Assembly: GCA_030611105.1 (NCBI GenBank)
Contig: JAUWQL010000005.1
Coordinates: forward strand, 1 to 56,395
DNA from: Bacteroidales bacterium
GTDB lineage: Bacteria; Bacteroidota; Bacteroidia; Bacteroidales; UBA12077
DNA length: 56,395 nt
Direction of reading: 5' to 3'
The notes beneath the pieces were generated by a model. It was not told where the DNA came from and searched no databases. It saw only the letters and a program-made list of their open reading frames with translations. The translations under genes and the position numbers were made by a program. This document shows positions 26,424 to 34,827 of the stretch, piece by piece. How positions within the stretch are numbered: position 1 is the first letter of the stretch; the number at the start of each line of letters is the position of its first letter.

Positions 26424-28325
26424 TTAAAATTTGCTAATTTCATCGAGATTTTCACTATTAGTAATTTCTTTGGCGTCCGAAGTAAACAGGTATTCAAGTT
26501 TTTTATTATGATATTCAACTATTTTTCCTCGCACCATTTTTAGTGTTGAGTTTATTAATCTATTTTCTTCGGAGAATGGTTCTCCAATAATAGCAGTAGC
26601 AGCAGGCAACCAACGCTCAGGAAATTGTCCTTCAAATTTGCCACCCTTTTTAAATTCGTCGATTTCTTCCTGAATTTTATTTAAAGCTAGTTTCTGTCCT
26701 TCCTCGGTATTTATGTTGAGGTTATTTTCAATTACATACTTTTTCAGTGCTTCTTTTCTTGGAACAATTAATCCAACCGTATAAGGACTTTGTTCATTAT
26801 ATAACATTACCTGATCAATATATTTTGTTTGTTCAACCAAAGCTTCTTCTATTGTTTCAGGACTATATTTTTCTCCATCATCACCAATAAGCAGGCTTTT
26901 AAACCGGCCTAAAACATAAAGGAAACCGTCTTTATCCATATAGCCTAAGTCCCCTGTATATAACCAGCCATCTTTAAGTGCTTCGTTTGTAGCTTTTTCA
27001 TTTTCCCAGTATCCTGCCATAATATTTTCGCCACGTACAATTATCTCCCCTTTTTCACCAACAGGTAGTTCATTACCATCATCATCACAAATTTTAAGAT
27101 CGAGATTTGTAACCAAATAACCTGAAGAACCAAGTTTATGTTTTTTCATCGAATTAGATGATATAATCGGTGCAGATTCTGACAGACCATAACCTTGAAA
27201 CATAGGCATACCTATAGCATAATAAAATCGTTGAAGTTCAATATCAAGTAAGGCGCCACCACCAATAAAGAAATCAAGTTTACCACCAAAGCCTTCACGA
27301 ATTTTACTAAATAAAATTTTGTCGAAGAGTTTAAGAAACGGCTTTTTCCAGAAATGCAGGACGCCTCCTTTATTAAATCCTTCTTTATTATAACTATATG
27401 CCAGTTTTAATGCAAAATTGAATAATTTTTCAGCTGTTGCTCCTTTATCTTTTATCCCTTTCTCAATATTCTTTTTAAAATTCTTAGCAAGAGCCGGAAC
27501 GCTCAATAATAAATTTGGTTTTATTTCCTTAATATTTTGAGGTATATTTTTTATTGTCTCCATGGCCGATTTCCCCGATTGTATAAAAGCTAAACTCGCT
27601 CCGTACGCCATAAAACTATATATGCCTGCTGTATGGGCAAATGAATGATCCAAAGGAAGTATCAGCAAAGTTTTATAAGTGTCGGGGATATCCATTAAAC
27701 TACAGGCTTGCTCAACATTGGCAGTATAATTCCGGTGAGTTAACATTATGCCTTTGGGATCGGCCGTTGTTCCCGATGTATAACTAATATTTGCAAGATC
27801 ATCAGGTTTAATAGTGGATTTTGTTTTTTCGAAATCATTCTTATGAGATTTTAGATAATCCGTGCCCAAACTAATAATATCATCAATAAAAACTTCGTCT
27901 TTTTCATAATTATCCTGAGGATCGAGGTATATTATTTTTTCAAGATTAGGTAAGTCATTTTTTATTTGCCTTATTTTATGAGCTTGTGCATTTGAAATAA
28001 TTATCATCTTTGTGCCCGAATGTTCAAGTCTGAAACGAAGATCAGTACCGGCGTCTAATTTTACTGATAAAGGAACATTAATTGCTCCTGTATATAAAAT
28101 GGCCAGCTCACTCATAACCCAGTAATTCCTACCTTCGGATAAAAGAGCTATTCTATCTCCTTTTTTTATGTTAAGGCTAATTAAACCGGCAGCTAATATT
28201 TTAGTTTGCTCAAGAACTTCTCCATAAGTTAAGGATTCATATTTATCCGTTTTTTTCTCCCATAGAAACGGATTATTAGAATATTTACTAACACTGTTTT
28301 CGAAAAGATCAATAATAGTTGTCAT
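26424..28325 (-). CDS. fadD: long-chain acyl-CoA synthetase (AMP-binding)
   Basis: 633 residues, ANL superfamily. It activates fatty acids to acyl-AMP then acyl-CoA. The P-loop YTSGTTADPKGIMLTH is at about 182-197, the A5 motif GYGLSESAPII near 378-388, and GWLYTGDLGYMDKDGFLYVLGR near 455-476. The C-terminal lysine region is rearranged, as in the long-chain (FAA1-like) clade: the chain ends NRLINSTLKMVRGKIVEYH. The protein appears cytoplasmic or peripheral. It is monocistronic; upstream is a 255-bp gap shared with the divergent SPOR gene. Confidence 0.93.
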   Translation of the reverse strand: MTTIIDLFENSVSKYSNNPFLWEKKTDKYESLTYGEVLEQTKILAAGLISLNIKKGDRIALLSEGRNYWVMSELAILYTGAINVPLSVKLDAGTDLRFRLEHSGTKMIIISNAQAHKIRQIKNDLPNLEKIIYLDPQDNYEKDEVFIDDIISLGTDYLKSHKNDFEKTKSTIKPDDLANISYTSGTTADPKGIMLTHRNYTANVEQACSLMDIPDTYKTLLILPLDHSFAHTAGIYSFMAYGASLAFIQSGKSAMETIKNIPQNIKEIKPNLLLSVPALAKNFKKNIEKGIKDKGATAEKLFNFALKLAYSYNKEGFNKGGVLHFWKKPFLKLFDKILFSKIREGFGGKLDFFIGGGALLDIELQRFYYAIGMPMFQGYGLSESAPIISSNSMKKHKLGSSGYLVTNLDLKICDDDGNELPVGEKGEIIVRGENIMAGYWENEKATNEALKDGWLYTGDLGYMDKDGFLYVLGRFKSLLIGDDGEKYSPETIEEALVEQTKYIDQVMLYNEQSPYTVGLIVPRKEALKKYVIENNLNINTEEGQKLALNKIQEEIDEFKKGGKFEGQFPERWLPAATAIIGEPFSEENRLINSTLKMVRGKIVEYHNKKLEYLFTSDAKEITNSENLDEISKF

Positions 28326-28510
28326 GTTATTTAGCGTTTATTTTGACTTCACAAGTTAAAAAAAATCATTAAAATTTGGAGATATTTATTTTATAATATT
28401 GCTCTTCAGCTCTAACGGACAATAAACCAGAATATTGCAACTAACTGATGTAGTTTTTATTTTCATATTAATACATAAATATTTCAAATACAGTTTTTTA
28501 TAATAATATT

Positions 28511-28543
28511 TTTGATTGTCACAAGTATTTTTATATATCTTTG
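28511..28543 (+). promoter_or_regulatory. consensus Bacteroidota promoter
   Basis: TTTG (28511-28514), 21 bp, TATCTTTG (28536-28543): an exact match to the Bacteroidota housekeeping promoter. Transcription would start near 28550, about 30 bp before the ATG at 28581. This rules against the upstream TTG at 28512 as the true start of the SPOR gene. Confidence 0.75.
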
Positions 28544-28580
28544 TATTATAAACTCAAAATCAACATTTAATCGGAATAGT

Positions 28581-29033
28581 ATGAGAAATTTAGTTATAGT
28601 ATTAAGTTTATTGGTTATTCTTAGCTCAGGATGTGAAATGTTTGGCAAGAAAAAACGTGCCGAACAAGCAGCTATTGAACTAAAAGCAAAAAATGATAGT
28701 ATTGCAAAAGCTAAGAAGAAAGCAAAAGCTTTAGAGCTTAAAAAGCAAAAAGAAGCGAAAGCAAAACAAGACGCTATCAGAAAAGCTGAAGAAGAAAGGA
28801 AAAAATTATATAAGTTTCATATCATAGTTGGAAGTTTTAAAACTCCGCAATATGCAACTGCTTATAACGATTTTATAGGGAAGAAAGGTTATCAAACAGA
28901 AATGTATACCAATAGATACAATTTCCAGATGGTTAGTATTGGAGCTTATAAATCGTGGAGGGAAGCCGTTGTAGAACTTAAAAAGGCAAGAGAAGCGATT
29001 GAACCAAGTTCGTGGATTTATATTCGGGAATAA
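28581..29033 (+). CDS. SPOR-domain lipoprotein
   Basis: 150 residues from the ATG at 28581. That start is chosen because a consensus promoter lies just upstream and because it gives a clean lipobox (LSSGC, Cys18). A highly charged Lys/Ala/Glu coiled coil follows (about 24-75), then a SPOR domain (about 76-150, FHIIVGSFKTPQYATAY to the end), which binds denuded glycan strands of septal peptidoglycan. It is likely a cell-envelope protein linked to division or wall turnover. A terminator lies 30 bp downstream. Confidence 0.88.
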   Translation: MRNLVIVLSLLVILSSGCEMFGKKKRAEQAAIELKAKNDSIAKAKKKAKALELKKQKEAKAKQDAIRKAEEERKKLYKFHIIVGSFKTPQYATAYNDFIGKKGYQTEMYTNRYNFQMVSIGAYKSWREAVVELKKAREAIEPSSWIYIRE

Positions 29034-29054
29034 TAATTACTACTTTATATATGC

Positions 29055-29095
29055 TAGAAGCTGGTCCTGATAATTATCGGAGCCGGCTTTTTTTA
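29055..29095 (+). terminator. terminator after the SPOR lipoprotein
   Basis: AAGCTGGTCC pairs with GGAGCCGGCTT (with G-T pairs) and is followed by T6. Confidence 0.75.
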
Positions 29096-29233
29096 TTTGG
29101 TACTTATTAACAATTCCTTGATAATATTTTGGTGTTTTACGTCCATATTTAGGACAAATCATTTTTTAAAACGATGAATTATTTTATATTCGCAAGATGT
29201 TTTTTGAAAAATATTTAACAAATTAATATAATT

Positions 29234-30628
29234 ATGACTGAAAAAATAGTGCAATCTCTAAGAGATTCTAAAGGTGCTCGTTGGGGAGCCTTAGCTGTTG
29301 TATCCTTTACAATGATGACAGGTTATTACATCAATTATGTAATATCACCTTTAAAACCTCTTTTCGAAGAAGCTTTTGGCTGGAATAGTGTTGATTTTGG
29401 CTTGTGGAATAGTGCATACGGTTGGTTTAATGTTTTCTTTTTAATGTTAATTTTTGGAGGAATAATATTAGATAAAATTGGTGTAAGGTTTACTGGTCTT
29501 GGGGCCGCATTTACGATGATTATTGGAACTATTTTGCAATATTTAGCAATTGAGGGTTTAGTTCCTATGAATGATGTCTTTTTTGAAGGGACTTTTTTAG
29601 AAATGAAATCTCAAATTTTTTATGGTGCGCTTGGATTTGCTATTTTTGGAGTTGGTGTTGAAATTGCTGGAATAACTGTTTCAAAAGTAATTGTAAAGTG
29701 GTTTAAAGGTAAGGAATTAGCACTTGCAATGGGATTAGAAATGGCAACTGCCCGTATGGGAACAGCTCTTGCATTAGCATTACCTTACCCTATGGCAACA
29801 GTTTGGTTCGGAACAAGATCTGAACCTGCACTTTCTGCTCCGGTTATGCTTGGTCTTGGCCTTTTAGTTGCTGGCTTTGTTGCTTTTATCTGGTATACAT
29901 TCATGGATAAAAAATTAGAAGCTTCAGAAGGTGCTGACAAGGCTTCCGAAGAAGATGAATTTAAAGTAAGTGACATTTTTAATATATTAACAAATAAAGG
30001 TTTTTGGTTAATTGCATTATTATGTGTGTTATTTTACTCAGGAGTATTTCCATTTTTATATTACGCTACAGATTTAATGATTAATAAGTATGGTGTTAGT
30101 CCTGATTTTGCAGGAACTATCCCCGGACTTTTACCATTCGGAACTATTTTATTAACTCCAATATTTGGTAGTATTTACGATAGAAAAGGAAAAGGAGCTA
30201 CAATTATGTTAATTGGTTCTGTTATGCTATTAATTGCTCATATAATCTTTTCAATTCCATTTATTAATAATTATGTTGTTGCTATTGCACTAATATTATT
30301 CTTAGGAGTTACTTTTTCTTTAGTGCCTTCAGCAATGTGGCCTTCAGTTCCAAAAATTATTCCTGAAAAACAATTAGGAACTGCCTATGCTCTTATTTTC
30401 TGGGTTCAAAACTGGGGATTGATGGGAATGCCATTATTAATTGGGTGGTCTTTAGAAAAATACGGACGTGTAGCAGATGAGTCAATAAAAGGATATCATT
30501 ACGACTATACTATTCCTATGATGATATTTGCTGCTACAGGCTTTTTAGCTATTATCGTTGCTATTATGCTTAAAGCAGAAGATAAGAAAAAAGGATATGG
30601 TCTTGAGTTACCAAATATTCAAAAATAA
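29234..30628 (+). CDS. MFS transporter, MFSD1-like (first of three)
   Basis: 464 residues with about 12 helices. The motif-A region appears as GGIILDKIGVRFTG (about 75-88), and the helix-4/5 loop reads VKWFKGKELALAMGLEMATARMG (about 154-176), reminiscent of the MFSD1 dipeptide-transporter branch of MFS. A charged cytoplasmic loop (about 225-250) divides the two halves. It and the two genes after it share the N-terminal pattern ETIK..LKDSKG.RW, the WFKG motif and the ending KKGYGLELP, so they arose by tandem duplication. It is ended by its own terminator. Substrate is unknown; peptides are only an inference from the family resemblance. Confidence 0.8.
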   Translation: MTEKIVQSLRDSKGARWGALAVVSFTMMTGYYINYVISPLKPLFEEAFGWNSVDFGLWNSAYGWFNVFFLMLIFGGIILDKIGVRFTGLGAAFTMIIGTILQYLAIEGLVPMNDVFFEGTFLEMKSQIFYGALGFAIFGVGVEIAGITVSKVIVKWFKGKELALAMGLEMATARMGTALALALPYPMATVWFGTRSEPALSAPVMLGLGLLVAGFVAFIWYTFMDKKLEASEGADKASEEDEFKVSDIFNILTNKGFWLIALLCVLFYSGVFPFLYYATDLMINKYGVSPDFAGTIPGLLPFGTILLTPIFGSIYDRKGKGATIMLIGSVMLLIAHIIFSIPFINNYVVAIALILFLGVTFSLVPSAMWPSVPKIIPEKQLGTAYALIFWVQNWGLMGMPLLIGWSLEKYGRVADESIKGYHYDYTIPMMIFAATGFLAIIVAIMLKAEDKKKGYGLELPNIQK

Positions 30629-30648
30629 TTGATAATGAATAAATGAAT

Positions 30649-30680
30649 ATAAAGGCTGCTTTTTTTAGCAGCCTTTTTTA
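30649..30680 (+). terminator. terminator after the first MFS gene
   Basis: AAAGGCTGCT pairs with AGCAGCCTTT around a T6 loop and is followed by T-rich sequence, 22 bp after the stop. Confidence 0.85.
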
Positions 30681-30798
30681 ATTACTTTTGACTCTTTGTT
30701 AGTAAAAAATCGTAAAATTATATTATGTATTTGTTTGTATTACAATATGATATGAAAATTGAAGATAAATAAATAATTATAATGTTAACCTAAATATT

Positions 30799-32460
30799 AT
30801 GACAGAAACAATAAAAAGAACAATTAAAGATTCGGCTGGAATACGTTGGATAGTATTAATTCTTATTAGTGGTTTAACATTTGGAACATACTGGTTTCAG
30901 GATTTCTTCTCAGGAATAAAACCATTAATGATTACTGAAATGGGTATTACCAGTAGTCAGTTTGGTACATTAATTCAGTGGACTACCTGGGCAAATGTAT
31001 TTGGAATGATTATTATTGGTGGAATTATTCTCGATAAATGGGGAATAAGACGAACAGGGATTGTATTTGGTTTATTAGCAACTCTTGGTGCAGCATTAAC
31101 AGCTTTAGGTGCTGCCGGCACATTTACAACTGATACATCCGGACAGTTATGGGTGATGATGATCGGAAGATTATTATTTGGTTCCGGTTTAGAAATAGTT
31201 TGTGTAATTGTAATGCGTACAGTGGTAAAATGGTTTAAAGGTTATGAGCTTGCATTGGCAATGGCTATCAATATGGGTTTTGGCCGGTTAGGATCAACAT
31301 TAGCACAGGCTTTATCAATTGATATTGGCCATGGGGTAGTATCTCCGGCAGTAAATTTTGCTGCAACTCTTATTGGTATTGGTTTAATTATGTTCTTTAT
31401 TTATATCATCTTTGATTTAAAACTTGATAAACAACGTAAAGGCCAAGCTGTAGATGATGAAGAGGAAAAATTTAGATTTTCTGATTTAATTAAGCTGGTT
31501 ACGAACAGGTCATTTCTTTTAATCGCATTACTTTGCGTAACATTTTATTCTGCAGTATTTCCATTTATGCAATATGCGCCTGATCTTTTAATTAATAAAT
31601 TTAATTTTACTTATGATCTTCCCGAGAGTGCAACTATAATGGTATTGGGGAGCAAAACTTTAGGTAACTTATCAATTTATCTCGGGCTATTTATTTTTGC
31701 TTTGGCAATAACGTTGGTTCCTTCAAATATAAAAAAGAAAAGTACTAAGTTTTTTTCTATTATAGTTATTTTAGTATTATTTGTAACCTTTATTTCTTCG
31801 TTTGCCGATACTTTTGGCATGTGGTTGAAAAATGGCCCAAAAACAGCCAGCTTAATACCGTTAGGTTCAATTTTGTTTACACCAATTTTTGGGAATCTTG
31901 TTGATAAAAAGGGGAAAGCAGCATCATTGATGATTTTAGGTGCATTATTATTGATTTTCGCGCATTTAGCCTTATCAGTATTTAATAGTATTACACTTGG
32001 ATATTTAGGATTATTAGCTCTTGGAATTGCATTTTCTCTTGTTCCTGCTGCCATGTGGCCTTCTGTTGCAAAAATTGTTGCCGAAAACAGGCTTGGAACA
32101 GCCTATGCTGTAATGTTTACAATCCAGAACTGGGGATTAAATGTTTTCTTTAAAGGAATTGGATGGGTACTTGATAAAGCAAATCCGGAAGTTGTTGAAA
32201 AAATTGAAACAACAAGGCAAGCTCTAGAAGCAAAAGGTTTAAGTAATGTTGAGATTAGTGTAATTATGCAAGAAATGCAGCAGGTAACACATGAAATCCC
32301 TGCTTTTAATTATACTACACCTATATTAATGTTAGTAGGTTTAGGAGTTGTTGCCATATTCTTAGCTTTCTTACTAAAAAAAGCTGGTGCTAAACAAGGA
32401 TATGGATTAGAATTACCTTCTGGTGCGGAAGCTCCAAATGGAGAAAACAGTGAAGAATAA
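30799..32460 (+). CDS. MFS transporter, MFSD1-like, with extra membrane insert (second of three)
   Basis: 553 residues, about 90 longer than its two neighbours. Conserved parts are GGIILDKWGIRRTG (about 74-87), VKWFKGYELALAMAINMGFGRLG (143-165) and the C-terminal AKQGYGLELP. Between the paralogues' shared PDLLINKF and LTPIFG segments, this one has an additional roughly 77 residues (about 271-347) with two more hydrophobic helices and a basic KKKSTK link, suggesting 14 helices. A second, hydrophilic insert lies at about 450-485. Reading frame and composition are continuous, so it is not a frameshift artefact. The substrate is unknown. Confidence 0.78.
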   Translation: MTETIKRTIKDSAGIRWIVLILISGLTFGTYWFQDFFSGIKPLMITEMGITSSQFGTLIQWTTWANVFGMIIIGGIILDKWGIRRTGIVFGLLATLGAALTALGAAGTFTTDTSGQLWVMMIGRLLFGSGLEIVCVIVMRTVVKWFKGYELALAMAINMGFGRLGSTLAQALSIDIGHGVVSPAVNFAATLIGIGLIMFFIYIIFDLKLDKQRKGQAVDDEEEKFRFSDLIKLVTNRSFLLIALLCVTFYSAVFPFMQYAPDLLINKFNFTYDLPESATIMVLGSKTLGNLSIYLGLFIFALAITLVPSNIKKKSTKFFSIIVILVLFVTFISSFADTFGMWLKNGPKTASLIPLGSILFTPIFGNLVDKKGKAASLMILGALLLIFAHLALSVFNSITLGYLGLLALGIAFSLVPAAMWPSVAKIVAENRLGTAYAVMFTIQNWGLNVFFKGIGWVLDKANPEVVEKIETTRQALEAKGLSNVEISVIMQEMQQVTHEIPAFNYTTPILMLVGLGVVAIFLAFLLKKAGAKQGYGLELPSGAEAPNGENSEE

Positions 32461-32532
32461 ATATTCGAATTATTAAATTTCTAACTTGAATTGTTCGTTT
32501 TGGGCTAAAGCCCTTCTTGTTAGTTAGTTAAC

Positions 32533-32558
32533 TAACCCCAGCCTTAAGGCTGGGGTTA
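32533..32558. repeat. perfect 26-bp palindrome
   Basis: TAACCCCAGCCTT followed by its exact complement AAGGCTGGGGTTA. It is the strongest perfect palindrome noticed in the window. It resembles REP-like elements that are often mobilised by REP-associated transposases; no such transposase is in the window. Confidence 0.75.
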
Positions 32559-32667
32559 AGCAATAATGCAGGATATCAGGACTTTAGTTCGAAATTTCGG
32601 AATTTATGAACCACGAATTACGAAGTAATCGGCGAAGCCAACTGCTCAATGAAGCTAATTAATCAGG

Positions 32668-32702
32668 CTAAAGCTGTCTGTAAAGGCAGCTTTTCTCATT
32701 TT
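32668..32702 (+). terminator. terminator-like hairpin upstream of the third MFS gene
   Basis: AAAGCTGTC and GGCAGCTTTT can pair around TGTAAA and are followed by CTCATTTTT. It most likely ends the second MFS transcript. Confidence 0.6.
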
Positions 32703-32737
32703 TATTTGTATAATTGTGTTTCTAATAAATTTATAAT

Positions 32738-34093
32738 ATGGAAACTTTAAAGAAAAATTTGAACGATTCTAAATACTTGAAATGGTTTATACTGTTACTT
32801 GTTGGCTTTATTTTATTTACTAACTATTATTTTTATGATGCGTTTTCACCTTTGTTTTCACTTTTGAGAAGTGAGTTTGGATTTACAAATACTCAATATG
32901 GTTTTTTTAGTTCGGCATATAGCATACCTAATACGTTTCTGGCTATGGCTGTTATTGGTGGAATAATTCTCGATAGATTTGGAGTTCGACCAACAGGTTT
33001 TATGTTTATTTCATTTATGACAATAGGGGCATTGATAACTGCATATGGTGCATCTGATATATATAGAGCTGGTGGATTTGGATACGCTACACTAAGTAAT
33101 ATATTTCCTCAATATTCTCCGGAACTTAAAATGATGCTTATCGGAAGATTCTTTTATGGATTAGGTGCTGAAACAAGTATTGTTGTTATAAGTAAGGTCT
33201 TGGTAAAGTGGTTTAAAGGGAAAGATTTAGCATTAGCATTTGGCCTTAAAGTTGGTTTTGGACGTTTAGGTACATTTTTAGCTTTTAGAGGGCAACCTTC
33301 AATAAGTACTGAACATGGTTTAAATATTGCAATCTGGTTTGCTGCAATGTTAGTATTAATAGGATTATTAGTGTTTATGTTTTATATGATTTTCGATATT
33401 AAACTTGATAAGCAAATTGTTAAAAAAAGCGAACTCTCAGAAAAAAATAAATTTAAATTTTCTGATGTTTTTGGACTATTTTCTAATAGAGCATATATTT
33501 ATATAGCGCTTCTGTGTTTAGCTTTCTATTCTGCAGTTTTTCCGTTTAATCAATTTGCTCCTGATTTTTTTCTGAATAAATTTGGAGTTTCACTCGAAGT
33601 AAGTGGTAAGATGGCATCATGGATGCCTGCAGCTACTGCTATTATGACACCTGTAATTGGAATGTTTATTGACCGAATAGGTAAAGGTGTAACTGTTATG
33701 ATTTATGGATCAATTATATTAATTGTAGTTCATTTATCATTTGCTTTAACAATGTTTTCTCCGTATATACTTATGATATTATTAGGTATAGCATTTTCTT
33801 TAGTGCCGGCTTCTATGTGGCCTACAATGGTGAGTATGGTAAAAGAATCTCAAATAGGAGCTGCTTATGGTTTAATGTATTCAATACAGAACTTAGGTTT
33901 GTGGGGATTTCCTATTTTGGCAGGACTTATTCTCGATGCTGCAAATCCGGGTAATCCTGAAGTGTTAAATTATAAATATACAATTCTGATGTTTGCAGCT
34001 TTAGGCTTATTGGGGCTGTTTTTTGCGGTAATGTTAAAAAGAACAGATAAAAAATTTAATTTGGGAATTGATAAACCTTTAAATAAAAAATAA
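32738..34093 (+). CDS. MFS transporter, MFSD1-like (third of three)
   Basis: 451 residues with about 12 helices and no large insert. Shared features are GGIILDRFGVRPTG (about 74-87), LIGRFFYGLGAETS, VKWFKGKDLALAFGLKVGFGRLG, PFNQFAPDFFLNKFG and AFSLVPASMWPT. The start ATG at 32738 is supported by alignment with the paralogues' first residues (ETLKKNLNDSKYLKW). A terminator follows the stop. Three paralogues with separate terminators suggest independent regulation rather than one complex. Confidence 0.8.
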   Translation: METLKKNLNDSKYLKWFILLLVGFILFTNYYFYDAFSPLFSLLRSEFGFTNTQYGFFSSAYSIPNTFLAMAVIGGIILDRFGVRPTGFMFISFMTIGALITAYGASDIYRAGGFGYATLSNIFPQYSPELKMMLIGRFFYGLGAETSIVVISKVLVKWFKGKDLALAFGLKVGFGRLGTFLAFRGQPSISTEHGLNIAIWFAAMLVLIGLLVFMFYMIFDIKLDKQIVKKSELSEKNKFKFSDVFGLFSNRAYIYIALLCLAFYSAVFPFNQFAPDFFLNKFGVSLEVSGKMASWMPAATAIMTPVIGMFIDRIGKGVTVMIYGSIILIVVHLSFALTMFSPYILMILLGIAFSLVPASMWPTMVSMVKESQIGAAYGLMYSIQNLGLWGFPILAGLILDAANPGNPEVLNYKYTILMFAALGLLGLFFAVMLKRTDKKFNLGIDKPLNKK

Positions 34094-34112
34094 ATACCAG
34101 ATACTTATAATA

Positions 34113-34140
34113 AAAAAGGCACGTAAAAAACGTGCCTTTC
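34113..34140 (+). terminator. terminator after the third MFS gene
   Basis: AAAGGCACG pairs with CGTGCCTTT around an A-rich loop, 20 bp after the stop codon. The trailing T-run is short. Confidence 0.7.
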
Positions 34141-34827
34141 CAGTATGTGTTAAGAAAAGTTTTATTTGGTTACATTAAAAATATCATCAAACAATTCTTT
34201 ATTTTCTTTCCTGTTTTCCGCACTTTTTCAGCATCAATTTACAAGTATCATTAAATCTGCGTGTTAAGTGCATGTATTTGGATAATTGGGTGCCTCGAGT
34301 TAATTTTGGTAGTGTTTATTAAAAAAATTACTAAAAATGGTATCAAAACTTATCTTTATTTGAAACAGTCTGAATTTTGTATATCATTTATTTGTTGAAA
34401 GTGGTGGCCTGTCCAAACGGCGAGCCATAGGTAGGGTGAATTAGTAATCACTTAAAATAGCAGGAAAGAGGCTTGTCCAGCTTTTGTAGCTATTTTTGAG
34501 ATTACTAAGAGCGCATGGAAGCATCGTTTAGACTTGAACTTTGGTTCTTTGTTTTAAGACAAAGAACATGAAAAAATATAAAACAACTTGGTATTCCTAA
34601 CTTTTCTAATTTGATCCATGGATTATTAAAGAAAATAAAATTGAAAAATAATAAAACTCAACAGGAAATATTAGACATTATTAATAATGAGTTCTGATTT
34701 GGGTACCTCGTTGCGGAAAACAGGAAGTTTTCTTCCTCAAATCTCACACTCTATTTGCTTTCTATAAATTAATTCTTATACCGAACTCAGGTTAATACTG
34801 ATTAGTTACAATAATTTATTTTTTTGT
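34141..34827. other. long gene-free region with inverted repeat
   Basis: 687 bp between the MFS triplet and purA without a credible gene. The perfect inverted repeat (34208-34222 / 34712-34726) brackets most of it. Only very short open frames exist, for example 24 codons on the minus strand at 34199-34273 and about 40 startless codons ending near 34696. Both are too short to call. GGGTGCCTCG (34288-34297) and GGGTACCTCG (34701-34710) repeat directly near the two ends. It looks like a decayed or non-coding mobile element. Confidence 0.55.
34208..34726. mobile_element. candidate MITE or decayed IS bounded by 15-bp inverted repeats
   Basis: TTCCTGTTTTCCGCA at 34208-34222 is the exact reverse complement of 34712-34726. 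TTTTCT stands directly outside the left arm (34202-34207) and one base outside the right arm (34728-34733), possibly a target-site duplication, though AT-rich. There is no transposase inside. Confidence 0.4.

Larger units (their letters stand above)
32461..32737. other. intergenic region with palindrome and terminator
   Basis: 277 bp between the second and third MFS genes. It contains GGGCTAAAGCCC near 32503, a perfect 26-bp palindrome at 32533-32558 and a terminator-like hairpin at 32668-32702. No gene is seen. Confidence 0.6.

Noticed and set aside
28512-28580. Longer N-terminus for the SPOR lipoprotein
   Set aside because: A consensus promoter lies within this stretch, and the ATG at 28581 gives a proper lipobox.
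30799-32460. Second MFS gene as a fusion or frameshift artefact
   Set aside because: The frame is continuous, the composition uniform and motifs on both sides of the insert are intact.
34199-34696. Very short open frames in the 34141-34827 gap (24 and 27 codons on the minus strand, about 40 startless codons on the plus strand)
   Set aside because: Too short, without promoters or ribosome sites, and partly made from the inverted repeat itself.
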